DNA from: Chitinophagales bacterium
GTDB lineage: Bacteria; Bacteroidota; Bacteroidia; Chitinophagales; UBA8649
NCBI GenBank assembly: GCA_020635995.1
Contig: JACJYS010000001.1
Location: forward strand, 1-64,000
Length of the DNA: 64,000 nucleotides
Direction: 5' to 3'
Shown here: positions 17,940 through 26,569 of the stretch, in pieces
How positions within the stretch are numbered: the stretch's first letter is position 1
Layout: the number at the start of each line of letters is the position of its first letter
Made by a program: the position numbers and the translations under genes
Notes under the pieces: generated by a model
What the model saw: the letters and a program-made list of their open reading frames with translations, nothing else
What the model was told of the DNA's origin: nothing
Database searches by the model: none

Positions 17940-18485
17940 TGGACTGAGATTTTAAGTAGTTTGCTTTTAATCATAACATCTTACTTACTTTATCTTAAAA
18001 TTAGTAAACAAAGTAAAGAAAAGTATTTGTTTTTTAGTCTTTTTACACTTTCCTTTTATTGGCTCATTTTAGAAAATGATGCCTTTTTTAAAGATGGCTT
18101 TTATTTTACTCCAGTTGCTCTTTTACATCTTTCTTCGTTATATTTTCTATTTAATTTCAAGAAAACTAAAGAAGCTTTGATGCATGTGGTGGTGGTTTCT
18201 CTTATGATAATGGTGTATTTTGTAGAAGTATATATTGAAAAAACAAATGCCCCTATACTATTTACTACTATAAATGAAGAAGAGGTCTTAGAATTAATTA
18301 TTGCTGGGCTTTTCTTTATTGAAGTTTTATTACTTTCTAAAATCAAAAGTTGCTTTCATTTCCCGTACTGGACAGTCTTCCCTTTTTTGCTTATCGCATT
18401 TGGACTTAGCCGTCTTAACTATTTTGATAGGATACCAGACCCCAATAATATCCGCTTAGGTTCAGGGAAGTTCTTTATTTTTTAG
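17940..18485 (+). CDS. Multi-pass membrane protein, probably frameshifted at its 3' end
   Basis: 181 residues from the ATG at 17940 (MWTEILSS). Earlier ATGs at 17874 and 17892 would overlap the divergent glycosyltransferase start. About five helices are visible and no family is recognised. The frame ends right after KFFIF in a run of six T residues. One extra T would continue the frame as FLGVFIFVLLNKFKEKK and end at 18568, adding a convincing last helix with a positive cytoplasmic tail. Either the gene has lost a base or the sequence has a homopolymer error. It is the only plus-strand gene between 10.9 and 45.4 kb. Confidence 0.55.
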   Translation, partial: WTEILSSLLLIITSYLLYLKISKQSKEKYLFFSLFTLSFYWLILENDAFFKDGFYFTPVALLHLSSLYFLFNFKKTKEALMHVVVVSLMIMVYFVEVYIEKTNAPILFTTINEEEVLELIIAGLFFIEVLLLSKIKSCFHFPYWTVFPFLLIAFGLSRLNYFDRIPDPNNIRLGSGKFFIF

Positions 18486-18530
18486 GGGTTTTTATATTTG
18501 TTTTACTAAATAAATTCAAAGAAAAAAAGA

Positions 18531-19475
18531 TTAGTTCTTCTTTGAAAAATCCTCAAAATAGGTCTTAAAAAAGAAAGCATTGATGGGCTTTTTTATAGTA
18601 TGGGCTAAAAATTTAAGTTCAACAAAACTTGTCGGTTTAAAGTAAAGCATAAAATTGATATACAGTATAGGTTTATAAATTCCTTTCTCTCTATAGTAAT
18701 CAAACAGCTTAAGATATCGACCTGCTAAAGCAAAATTTACTTCATTGATATGATTTTTTAAAAATTGTAAATACTTTAATTGCTTTAGTACTTTAATTTG
18801 AAATTTTAAATAATTATCACCTCCTACGGTTTGATTTCTTCCTACTAGGCGTATTGTCCTTTTTGATAGTGCTTGATTATGAAAATGAATTTTACCCAAA
18901 GTGGATAAATAAATAGTCAAAATCCAATCAGAATTATATTTATAATGCTGAATTAAGTTTTCATAGCTAGAATCCACTAAAAAGTTTCTCATAAAAAAAG
19001 AACTAGTAGGCCAGCGTTGTTTTTCCAAAACGGCTTCAAAACCTGATACTTCTGGTATATGATACCTAGTGGAATATAAGTCTATCTTTTCTCCATATTC
19101 ATTACAATTAATAGCATCATGAGTAGTTAAAATATAATCTGAGTGTTTTTCTAAAAAGTCATACTGGCTTTGGAGCTTATAATTTACAAGCCACTCATCA
19201 TCTCCATCTAGTAGAGCAATATATTTATATTGATTTTGTACGCCTTTGTAAAAATCTAAGAAAGCATATGCAGCTCCTAAATTTTTTGCTGTAGTATATA
19301 CCTCTATATTGCTATTATATTTCTTTAATACATTTAAAGTGTTATCTGTACTACTATCATTAATAACTACCAATTGATAATTAAATCTTGTTTCTTGCAT
19401 TAAAACAGACTGAACAGCTTTCTCAATATAGTTTTCTTGATTATAAGTAAGAATTACTATAAGTACATCTATCAT
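18531..19475 (-). CDS. Family 2 glycosyltransferase (cassette A)
   Basis: 314 residues. GT-A motifs are clear: VLIVILTYNQENYIEKAV at the N-terminus, VINDSSTDNTL near 37-47, and the DxD block ALLDGDDEW near 88-96. A C-terminal region of about 200 residues has no membrane helix. Its counterpart in cassette B is the gene at 36446-37351, which has the same DGDD-W block followed by KLQxQYDFLE. It overlaps the downstream edge of the TauD-like gene by four bases and is the last gene of cassette A. Confidence 0.87.
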   Translation of the reverse strand: MIDVLIVILTYNQENYIEKAVQSVLMQETRFNYQLVVINDSSTDNTLNVLKKYNSNIEVYTTAKNLGAAYAFLDFYKGVQNQYKYIALLDGDDEWLVNYKLQSQYDFLEKHSDYILTTHDAINCNEYGEKIDLYSTRYHIPEVSGFEAVLEKQRWPTSSFFMRNFLVDSSYENLIQHYKYNSDWILTIYLSTLGKIHFHNQALSKRTIRLVGRNQTVGGDNYLKFQIKVLKQLKYLQFLKNHINEVNFALAGRYLKLFDYYREKGIYKPILYINFMLYFKPTSFVELKFLAHTIKKPINAFFFKTYFEDFSKKN

Positions 19476-20239
19476 AGCATAAACTTATTAAATATGTTTT
19501 CAGGAATGTTTTTAGCAATTGCTCCTTTGTTAAGCTTACGTTTACCCACAAAAGAGTTTCTTCCATGCAACACTCTCCTATCATGGAAAAAAACAGCATC
19601 ACCCTCTTCAAGCTTTAAAGAAAGTAGCTCACCACTTTTTTCTATATGCTTATATAGGAATAATTTAAACCCTTCTACCAGTTCATTATTGCTTTTATCT
19701 TCTAAAGCTCTATAGTAATTCCAATTTATTTTCCAGCCCATCTCATCCTTTTGTAAAATATAATCTTCATTATGTGCTATAGGATTATCTTTTCTTCCAA
19801 AATGAATTTTTGTAGCTTGTAAGTGTTCTAATAATTGTGGGTTAACTTGTTTTAAGATCTTAACGATAGTATCTACATCTATAAAAGTAGTAGCCCCTCC
19901 AAATTCTGCTTGTTTTTCGCAATAAAAAAAAGAGCAAAAAATTTCAAAAGAAAAATAACCATAATCTGTATGTAAAGGCTGAGCATGATTACTATGCTTG
20001 TAGGTGTTTTCTTCTTCGCCTTTCTTATATTCTATTTTTGTCCATTCATTAGGTTTAATTTCTCCTGTAATGGGGTCTTCTTCATAAATAATAGGTTGTC
20101 CTACTTGATTGGCAAGTTCTTTATAAAAAGCATCCATCTCATCTTTAGCCAGTTTTGGTTTAGCTAAGTGAAGTACTTTTGAGTTTTTAAAAACATGGTT
20201 AAATGATTCTGTTTGAGTGATACTATTAAAAAATAACAT
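19472..20239 (-). CDS. TauD/TfdA-like Fe(II)/2-oxoglutarate dioxygenase (cassette A)
   Basis: 255 residues. The iron-binding facial triad is visible as His90 and Asp92 in QPLHTDYGYFSFE and His225 in RRVLHGRNSF, followed by basic residues that can hold 2-oxoglutarate. FGGATTFIDVD matches the TauD/TfdA pattern. It is strongly similar along its whole length to the cassette B enzyme at 37352-38116, with the triad at identical residue numbers. The family hydroxylates or desaturates small molecules including amino-acid derivatives. The neighbours suggest a substituent attached to a sugar, which is inference only. The genes on both sides are four bases or less away. Confidence 0.88.
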   Translation of the reverse strand: MLFFNSITQTESFNHVFKNSKVLHLAKPKLAKDEMDAFYKELANQVGQPIIYEEDPITGEIKPNEWTKIEYKKGEEENTYKHSNHAQPLHTDYGYFSFEIFCSFFYCEKQAEFGGATTFIDVDTIVKILKQVNPQLLEHLQATKIHFGRKDNPIAHNEDYILQKDEMGWKINWNYYRALEDKSNNELVEGFKLFLYKHIEKSGELLSLKLEEGDAVFFHDRRVLHGRNSFVGKRKLNKGAIAKNIPENIFNKFML

Positions 20240-20241
20240 AA

Positions 20242-20538
20242 TTAAAAATATAAATATATAGTGGAATGTAAAACAAAGTGTAGTACAAAATAATAGGCAG
20301 TTAAAAAAACTAAGGTCTTTGTGTAGCTAAACAAAGAATAACTCAAAAACAAAGCTAAACCGGTTAATAACAAAAGAAAAACTTTTGCTGGTTTTAGTTT
20401 ATTAGCTTTATATTGATACAAGTAAGCTAGTGTATAGTGCGCTTGTCCTAAAATCATAAAAAGTTGTTTAGAATTTTCTTTAAAAAATAAAACTATAAGT
20501 AGGGATAAAAAAAATGACAACACTCCAATATTCAACAT
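20242..20538 (-). CDS. Small three-helix membrane protein specific to cassette A
   Basis: 98 residues with about three hydrophobic helices (4-19, 51-68 and 72-95). It contains the polar stretch GQAHYTLAYLYQYKANKLK, whose histidine may be functional. No family is recognised. It lies two bases before the TauD gene and directly after the NeuD-like gene, and has no counterpart between the same two genes in cassette B (38116/38118). Its abrupt end at a membrane helix may mean it is the N-terminal remnant of a longer membrane protein. Confidence 0.55.
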   Translation of the reverse strand: MLNIGVLSFFLSLLIVLFFKENSKQLFMILGQAHYTLAYLYQYKANKLKPAKVFLLLLTGLALFLSYSLFSYTKTLVFLTAYYFVLHFVLHSTIYLYF

Positions 20539-20539
20539 T

Positions 20540-21139
20540 TTATACTATTTTGCTGCCGTCAGGCACATCTTCAGTAATCACTTTAGCCATACCTATGCGT
20601 ACTTTTTTACCTATTTTAACTCCTGGAGCTATAATGGCATTACAGCCAATATAGGAGAATTCGCCAATTTCAGCATTCCCTAAAACACGTACACCAGGAC
20701 CAAAAGAAGTATATTTCCCGATACGAACATCATGCCCTATTATAGTGCCGCAATTAAAAAAACAGCCTTCTCCAACAAACACTTCGCTACTAATTACAAT
20801 ATCAGGCTGAATGATAGTGCCAGCTTCTATTTCTGTAAACTCACTTACATTTTCTTTCATAGCTATTACCGTAGTTAAGTTACCACCTATCTCTCGTATT
20901 TTATCATTCATTCGCATGCGCAACAGAGGATTAGCTATGGCACTAACAAAATCATAACCATGTTGAGTAAAATGTTTTTGTAACTGACCTATATTTCGAA
21001 TTATAGGATATCTATTAACAAATAGTTTTTCAGCATAATCAGATCGATCATTATAAAAATAAAATACTTTATGCCTATAATCTCTTGCTAAACTCCCTAC
21101 AATGTCTTTAGCCATTCCGCCCGTGCCTATGATTACCAT
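20540..21139 (-). CDS. NeuD-like sugar O/N-acyltransferase (cassette A)
   Basis: 199 residues. The N-terminal Rossmann-like half starts MVIIGTGGMAKDIVGSLARD. The C-terminal half (about 100-199) is a left-handed beta-helix of hexapeptide repeats with the catalytic-type histidine in CGTIIGHDVRIGKYTSFG. This two-part build is that of NeuD/PglD-type acetyltransferases, which acylate amino sugars or sialic acids. Its near-twin is at 38118-38717. An amino sugar made by the aminotransferases of the locus is a plausible acceptor; the acyl group might be larger than acetyl. Confidence 0.87.
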   Translation of the reverse strand: MVIIGTGGMAKDIVGSLARDYRHKVFYFYNDRSDYAEKLFVNRYPIIRNIGQLQKHFTQHGYDFVSAIANPLLRMRMNDKIREIGGNLTTVIAMKENVSEFTEIEAGTIIQPDIVISSEVFVGEGCFFNCGTIIGHDVRIGKYTSFGPGVRVLGNAEIGEFSYIGCNAIIAPGVKIGKKVRIGMAKVITEDVPDGSKIV

Positions 21140-21778
21140 TTATAGTTTTTTTAATACTTGTTGAATATACGCAGATTTTTTTATTTTCTTTTGATATAGA
21201 TTGTTTAGGATGTTAAAAGGAAATGAAAGTGGTTTCTTATAATCAATAATCAACAAGGTTCTATCCTTATTTCCTCTATTCCAAGCCGCATGTTTGAAGG
21301 TATCATCAAACACCAGTACTTCATTGTTTTTTAAGTGAAACACTTTATCTTCTACTTGTAGGCCACATAAAGCTGGCTCAGGTATATCCAAGCCAATTTG
21401 AATACGAAGCACCCCAATATTTTTACCATAGTGAGGCAAAATTTCTTTTCCTGGCTCTAAGGTAGAAAACATAACTAAATTAATAGTGTTTTTGTGTTTT
21501 TCAACAAGTTTTTTCAAGGATGGAAAATCTATAATAGCTTTATGGTTATAGTATTCATAACCATACAAAAACAGCGCTCTCCAATTTTTATCCGTGTTCA
21601 AGTCTTTTTGTGCATCTGACATTTCATCTATCGGTTTGATTTCATTAGAAAGAAGATAAGTATTGTACTCCTTTTTAATGTCGTTTATAACATCTAAAAA
21701 GTCCTTAACAAATAAAGGCATCTCATGACCATAAGCATGACTTGTTTCTTCTAAATATTTATTTAAAAAAGAGAACAT
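21140..21778 (-). CDS. Aspartyl/asparaginyl beta-hydroxylase-like dioxygenase (cassette A)
   Basis: 212 residues. The core has LPHYGKNIGVLRIQIGLDIP with His116 and Arg125, then FDDTFKHAAWNRGNKDRTLLIID with His163 and Arg173. These are the two iron histidines and the 2-oxoglutarate arginine of the aspartyl/asparaginyl beta-hydroxylase family. Some bacterial members hydroxylate lipid A acyl chains (LpxO) or free amino acids. Its paralogue is at 38717-39373. It sits between the NeuD-like and PhyH-like genes, in the same order as in cassette B. Confidence 0.86.
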   Translation of the reverse strand: MFSFLNKYLEETSHAYGHEMPLFVKDFLDVINDIKKEYNTYLLSNEIKPIDEMSDAQKDLNTDKNWRALFLYGYEYYNHKAIIDFPSLKKLVEKHKNTINLVMFSTLEPGKEILPHYGKNIGVLRIQIGLDIPEPALCGLQVEDKVFHLKNNEVLVFDDTFKHAAWNRGNKDRTLLIIDYKKPLSFPFNILNNLYQKKIKKSAYIQQVLKKL

Positions 21779-21787
21779 ATTCTACAA

Positions 21788-22639
21788 TTATACTTTACTT
21801 GCATGAGCAATAAATTTAGGCATTTCAGATTTTAATTTAGCAACAATCTCACTTTTACTTAGGCTTGTATATAAGTCATAGGAAAATTCTCCACTATAAA
21901 AATCTTCTTTAGGGCTTGCTTTCAAAAAATGTTCAGGTGGTACTTCAAAGCCCATAAGTTTACCTTTCTCAAGTTTATCGTCTCTATGAAAATTGTATAA
22001 CTGTGCCCCACATGGTGTAATTAATGCCTCAACAGCTACTCTTGGAAATGGCAAAAAATTCATACCTGAACCATGAATTAAATTTCTATGAAAAAGCACA
22101 ATTTCTCCTGCTTTTGCATAAATAGGTACTAAGTAGTGTTTAATGTTTTTAATATAGTCCACAATACTTACATATCCAAACTGCCTGTAGTAATTTGTAT
22201 TAATGTGACTTCCTGGAAAAACCCACAAACAACCATTTAGCTTATTTGAGTTAACTAATGAACTCCACGCATTTAAAGAAAAATGTTTGCTTTCATCTAC
22301 TACAGAAGAATCTTGATGCCAAATAGCACTTTTTTTACCAAATGGTTTTAAAATGTGAGAAACAGGATAAATATCTACTTCCTTTTCATCTAATATTTGT
22401 TTTAATCTTGACACTAGAAATTCATCTACTATAGCATTACTACGTTGCTTAAGGCTTAAATTTGCATTAATAAGATTAAACAATTTTTGAGCATTTGGAT
22501 TATTTGCTTTTGCTTCACTAAGAAGATGTTTGGTTTGCTTTTTTAACTCACTCAATGATTCAGAATAAAGTGAGCCTATTTTTGTGTATCCTAAATACTT
22601 TAGTTCGTCTTGTTTTTTTTTAGGTAGTGATGATATCAT
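21788..22639 (-). CDS. Phytanoyl-CoA hydroxylase (PhyH)-like Fe(II)/2OG dioxygenase (cassette A)
   Basis: 283 residues. The iron triad is His108 and Asp110 in IWHQDSSVVD and His189 in RNLIHGSG, with the 2-oxoglutarate arginine at 200 (FPRVAVEAL). GCLWVFPGSHINTNYYRQFG is the usual PhyH loop. It is the third distinct 2OG-oxygenase family in the cassette. The start overlaps the HTTM-like gene stop by four bases (ATGA). PhyH-like enzymes act on small molecules, often carrier-bound; the substrate here is unknown. The cassette B version is at 39367-40233. Confidence 0.87.
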   Translation of the reverse strand: MISSLPKKKQDELKYLGYTKIGSLYSESLSELKKQTKHLLSEAKANNPNAQKLFNLINANLSLKQRSNAIVDEFLVSRLKQILDEKEVDIYPVSHILKPFGKKSAIWHQDSSVVDESKHFSLNAWSSLVNSNKLNGCLWVFPGSHINTNYYRQFGYVSIVDYIKNIKHYLVPIYAKAGEIVLFHRNLIHGSGMNFLPFPRVAVEALITPCGAQLYNFHRDDKLEKGKLMGFEVPPEHFLKASPKEDFYSGEFSYDLYTSLSKSEIVAKLKSEMPKFIAHASKV

Positions 22640-23571
22640 TTGCTCAAAGATACTGCTTTACGCTTATATACGTTAACCAATGTAGTAAAAAAGAAAAGGG
22701 CACAAAAAATGGTAATTAAAGAATCTCCATAACGATACAAAGGTAGAGAATTTAGAAAATTATAGATGAAATTGACTTGATACATTAAAAAGCTAACAAT
22801 CATTATTATAGCTACTAGAATTAAATTTGTGCTTATTTTATAAGTTTTAGATTGTAAACCACGTGGTAATGAAACACTAATTATTAAAGTATAAACTAAA
22901 ATATAAGGAAAGAATAAAGCTATATTTAGCGTAAGCATAATACCCATATGAAATAAAACGGCAAAGGCAAAAATGATTACCCGAAATCTATCTGTGAAAA
23001 AATTAAGAATAAAGCTTCCTTGAAATAACAAAACACTATAATCTAAGACTTTCCAAAAAATTGGGCTTTTCACTTCAAGAAGCAATGGAGAAAGTAAGCC
23101 ATTAATACTAAAACCCTTTGAAAACTGTACTAAATAAGCAAAAATGACATAATTATTTGGTTTATACCATCCTGAGTTTATTTTTAATATACATGCAGAT
23201 ATAAAACCAATTGAAATAATGAGTGTTGCAATCTTAGCTATTTTTTTTTGGCTTTTAGGGAAACGCAGAAACAAGTATGCAAATAAAGGAAATAAATGTG
23301 TGCCAATCATGGCACTTTCAAATTTAATAAAGTTATTGAAATAAAAATCTAAGAAAAATAGTAGTGTAAAAATAATTAAATGTAGATTCTTCTTTATAGG
23401 AAATAGAAAAGCTATAAAAGCTAATAAAAATACCAATTGTTCAGCAAATAATATTAATGCTTTAATAGATTCAACGGAATTTTCTTTGAAAAAAAGATAT
23501 TCAAAGCTATAGTGTCTATACAATCCCGAAAAAAGCATAAAGAGATAATATAACCTAATAATCCATATCAT
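22636..23571 (-). CDS. HTTM-like multi-pass membrane protein (cassette A)
   Basis: 311 residues and about eight helices. The N-terminus has YRHYSFEYLFFKEN, shared with the cassette B protein (YRNYTFEYEFF). The key helix reads ISACILKINSGWYKPNN with Lys130 and Trp135, fitting the HTTM/carboxylase pattern AGxxKLxxxW. A later helix carries FHMGIMLTLNIALFFP. Assignment to the HTTM superfamily is by motif and topology and is weaker than for the 12665-14467 protein. The small partner gene lies just upstream and overlaps it by 17 bases, so the two are probably made together. Confidence 0.6.
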   Translation of the reverse strand: MIWIIRLYYLFMLFSGLYRHYSFEYLFFKENSVESIKALILFAEQLVFLLAFIAFLFPIKKNLHLIIFTLLFFLDFYFNNFIKFESAMIGTHLFPLFAYLFLRFPKSQKKIAKIATLIISIGFISACILKINSGWYKPNNYVIFAYLVQFSKGFSINGLLSPLLLEVKSPIFWKVLDYSVLLFQGSFILNFFTDRFRVIIFAFAVLFHMGIMLTLNIALFFPYILVYTLIISVSLPRGLQSKTYKISTNLILVAIIMIVSFLMYQVNFIYNFLNSLPLYRYGDSLITIFCALFFFTTLVNVYKRKAVSLSK

Positions 23572-23926
23572 AAACTAAAGTATCCATTTGTACTGTATAA
23601 AGTTGGTCTGATTTTGTTAATTGATTTAAAAGTTGCAAATCTTTATTTACATCTTTAGAATTAACTACTCTTCTTAAATAAAAAAGATAAAATCGTTTGT
23701 CATGTGGTTTAAAAAATGGTAAAATATCTATCTCCTCATTTTCTAATTTAAAGCTTGTATTTATGTAAGTAATTTCTTTATTAAACCCCTTGTTATGAAA
23801 GTGAGGAAAGATTATAGATGGATAGACCTTTACATCAGCTAAAACTAAGTATATATGCACTATCAATATCAAAAAAAATAAAAGTTTAATGTTTATTTTT
23901 TTAATGAGTCTAAAAACGTTATCCAT
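23555..23926 (-). CDS. Small membrane-anchored partner of the HTTM-like protein (cassette A)
   Basis: 123 residues. One N-terminal helix (about 14-31) is followed by VYPSIIFPHFHNKG and an outer domain with PHDKRFYLFYLRR. The cassette B version at 41176-41565 repeats both signatures (FFPSLLFPHFPNH and PYDKRFYLFF). No public family is recognised. The topology, one helix then a small outer domain beside an HTTM gene, recalls SdpA next to SdpB in Bacillus. The start overlaps the upstream asparagine-synthase-like gene by 34 bases in another frame. Confidence 0.65.
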   Translation of the reverse strand: MDNVFRLIKKINIKLLFFLILIVHIYLVLADVKVYPSIIFPHFHNKGFNKEITYINTSFKLENEEIDILPFFKPHDKRFYLFYLRRVVNSKDVNKDLQLLNQLTKSDQLYTVQMDTLVYDMDY

Positions 23927-25419
23927 GTGTTTAAATCTATAATATTTTGTTTATTTGAGTGCTCATTTATAATTATCTCTTTATGCTTATTCAAATTGTT
24001 TAGAGCTATTTCATACAAATGCTCCGATCTGTTAATTCTATTATTTTTTGGTTCTAAACCCTCCTCAAAATATGAAAAACCATAATCAGTGATATTCTTC
24101 AATTTTGAATTTGTTCCTATTTTGGTATATTCCTTAAAATATCGTTCATATAACAACAACTGAAACTTATTGTTAGAATAAAGAATATAGTCTTCAGGAA
24201 TAGACCACAATGTTTTAACTATATCTGGTTCAGTAAAAACACTGTAATATCTTAGTATATGTTTATAAGGGTTAGACCAATATCCTTCTGTGCCACCATA
24301 AAAATTTGAAAAAAAACTCCTGTATAAAATAGTCGTCATAAACTGATAAAAACCATCTGTTTCTTTAAACATTTTTAATAACATTCTATCTTCTTGATTA
24401 AACAAATGCTTAGCTTTTTCAAAAGATTTCTTTTTGTATAGATCTCTAACATTGTTTTGAATAAATCTTACAAAAGAATTAGATAAAAACTCTCCTCCCA
24501 ATAACCCTGTTACAACTTTTACATTGGTACTATCTTGTTGATTTTTATAGTAGGATATTGCCAGTTTTTCGTTTATCAATTGAAATTTATCAATTTTTAA
24601 ATTGATGCCATATTTATTGGCGAAAATAGATGCAATTAGGGTGTCTTTATCTTCTTTTTCATTCAGTGGTGGAGTGTAAAAGCTAGAATACTTATACCTT
24701 TTTTTATCATGAATTAAGGCAAAATTTAATCGAGTGTCTAAGCCACCTGAAAGCGTAACAAGTGTATTTTCAGGTGGAGTTCTTTTCAAGAACTCTTTAT
24801 GAACGTTGACAAGTTTTTTATAAAACAAATCAATACTATCATTAATAGTTAAATTAACTTTCTTTATACTTGAACGATGTTTTTTCTTTGAAAATTTATG
24901 TTTATGCATGTCTAACATAACATTTCTTTCCAACATTCTTAAATTTTTTATAAACGTGAAGCCATCTGGAGTGAAACCAAATTTTAGGTAAAAGTTTATA
25001 CTTTTAGTGTCTAGTTTTATATTGGGTAGAAGGCTGACTAAATTTTCATATTCATTTGAAAAATATAAATTATTAGCCGATTTGTAATAAAATAGTGGAT
25101 ATATGCCAATTTCATCACCTCCTATTATCAATTTATGTGTCAGTTTATGATAAATTACGAAAGTATACTGTCCACTAAGGAAATTTATTAATTTATAAGT
25201 TTGATTTAAAAAAAATTCTAAATCATAGGTTAAATTAATGCATGAAAAATTCCCAGAAATCAACAAAATGCAATTCTTATCTTCAATTCTTGTAATGTCA
25301 GATGTATTACGTGCTCCCCAAACTTTAATATATTGGGAGCTTATTAACTGTTCACCAAAAGAACAAGCATTGCTTAATATACTATCTCTTGAATAAACAC
25401 CTGTAATAATACTTTTCAT
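23893..25419 (-). CDS. Asparagine-synthase-like ATP-dependent amide/lactam-forming enzyme without glutaminase cysteine
   Basis: 508 residues. The synthetase domain has the PP-loop TLSGGLDTRLNFAL with SGGLDTR at 224-230, and TPPLNEKEDKDTLIAS follows. The N-terminal domain keeps an amidotransferase-like fold (GDEIGIYPLFYYKSANNLYFSNE) but starts MKSIITGVYS, so the Cys2 nucleophile of true glutamine-dependent asparagine synthases is missing. Enzymes lacking it, such as beta-lactam synthetase and lasso-peptide cyclase, join a carboxylate to an amine. Here it could form an amide on a sugar-linked substituent. The matching slot in cassette B holds the sulfotransferase-like gene at 41550-42377. Confidence 0.8.
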   Translation of the reverse strand: MKSIITGVYSRDSILSNACSFGEQLISSQYIKVWGARNTSDITRIEDKNCILLISGNFSCINLTYDLEFFLNQTYKLINFLSGQYTFVIYHKLTHKLIIGGDEIGIYPLFYYKSANNLYFSNEYENLVSLLPNIKLDTKSINFYLKFGFTPDGFTFIKNLRMLERNVMLDMHKHKFSKKKHRSSIKKVNLTINDSIDLFYKKLVNVHKEFLKRTPPENTLVTLSGGLDTRLNFALIHDKKRYKYSSFYTPPLNEKEDKDTLIASIFANKYGINLKIDKFQLINEKLAISYYKNQQDSTNVKVVTGLLGGEFLSNSFVRFIQNNVRDLYKKKSFEKAKHLFNQEDRMLLKMFKETDGFYQFMTTILYRSFFSNFYGGTEGYWSNPYKHILRYYSVFTEPDIVKTLWSIPEDYILYSNNKFQLLLYERYFKEYTKIGTNSKLKNITDYGFSYFEEGLEPKNNRINRSEHLYEIALNNLNKHKEIIINEHSNKQNIIDLNTWITFLDSLKK

Positions 25420-26567
25420 TACTTTTTATAATTGTTTTCCACGGTTATCTCTGGTTTAATCACACCCCAAGTCTTATTCAAAAACTGTTCGCTATAACCA
25501 TCTGCTATCACATTAACAGTTAGTGCATTTCTTTCAAAAGTATGAATCTTTGTCTTGTCAAAAATGAAGAAATCAATAGAATAAAACCCAATATTAAGAA
25601 GTTTATTTGGAATAGTAAAAGTTAATGAACTTTCTAGTTCTTTTACTTCAATATATTTTTCAAAAATAGTATTTGAATACAAATCTTTAAGAGAAAATCC
25701 AAAAAGAACATCTTTATTGGAAGCAAATCGAACATTAAAACCAATCTCTTCATGATAGTAAAAATTATTATCTTTTTTTCCTATTAACTTATAACTAAAC
25801 TTATGCGGATTTGTTGAATTGGCTTCTTGACCTCTATAAATTTTTAATGAAGAGATTTCTCCTTCTTTTAATGGAAGTTTTAAATTTTGGATAAAAGAAT
25901 GAAAATTAGCTGACTTTGTATCTGTTTTTAATAAATTACCTCTGTTTATTAACAAGGTTGAATTTAATAAACCTACTATTTCGTTTACTTGATGACTTAC
26001 AATTAAAATCGTTTTCTTTTTAAAATTTCTAAACAACTGTTGTTTACTCTTCTCCCTAAACCCAATATCCCCCACGGCCATCACTTCATCTAAAAGCAAA
26101 ATATCACATTTTAAAAAAACTAAAATAGAAAAAGCCAAGCGTAAAAACATGCCGCTACTGTAATTTTTTACAGGAGTATCTATAAAGTCGCCTATTTCAC
26201 TAAAGTTCACAATATCATCAAAGGCTTCATCTATTTCTGGGGTGCTCATACCTAAGAGTTTCCCTCTTAAATATACATTTTCTCGCCCACTTAAATCAGC
26301 ATGAAAACCTGTACCCACATCTAAAATGCTGGCCACTGTTCCATTTATTTCCACACTACCTGTTGTAGGCTTAGTAACACCACTCAAAATTTTTAACAAT
26401 GTACTTTTACCGCTGCCATTTTTACCAATAATGCCAACAACTTCGCCTTTTTTGACTTCAAAGTTTACATCTTTTAAAGCATAAAAGTCCTCTTGATCAC
26501 CATTTTTGTTTTTCTTTTGGTAAACTTTTGACAACCCTTTTACACGTATAGCAATATCATTTTGCAT
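25419..26567 (-). CDS. wzt: ABC polysaccharide exporter ATPase, Wzt-like with C-terminal domain (cassette A)
   Basis: 382 residues. The ATPase part has Walker A GIIGKNGSGKST (45-56), signature NYSSGMFLRLAFS, Walker B ILLLDEVMAVGD and the switch His192 in VSHQ. A separate domain from about 235 to the end is the Wzt-C type region, which in known systems recognises the modified end of the O-polysaccharide. No Wzm gene lies next to it; the only permease in the window is at 43543. The ATPase halves of both Wzt proteins are very similar while the C-terminal parts differ strongly, so the two may serve different chain ends with one pore. Confidence 0.9.
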   Translation of the reverse strand: MQNDIAIRVKGLSKVYQKKNKNGDQEDFYALKDVNFEVKKGEVVGIIGKNGSGKSTLLKILSGVTKPTTGSVEINGTVASILDVGTGFHADLSGRENVYLRGKLLGMSTPEIDEAFDDIVNFSEIGDFIDTPVKNYSSGMFLRLAFSILVFLKCDILLLDEVMAVGDIGFREKSKQQLFRNFKKKTILIVSHQVNEIVGLLNSTLLINRGNLLKTDTKSANFHSFIQNLKLPLKEGEISSLKIYRGQEANSTNPHKFSYKLIGKKDNNFYYHEEIGFNVRFASNKDVLFGFSLKDLYSNTIFEKYIEVKELESSLTFTIPNKLLNIGFYSIDFFIFDKTKIHTFERNALTVNVIADGYSEQFLNKTWGVIKPEITVENNYKK

Positions 26568-26569
26568 TT

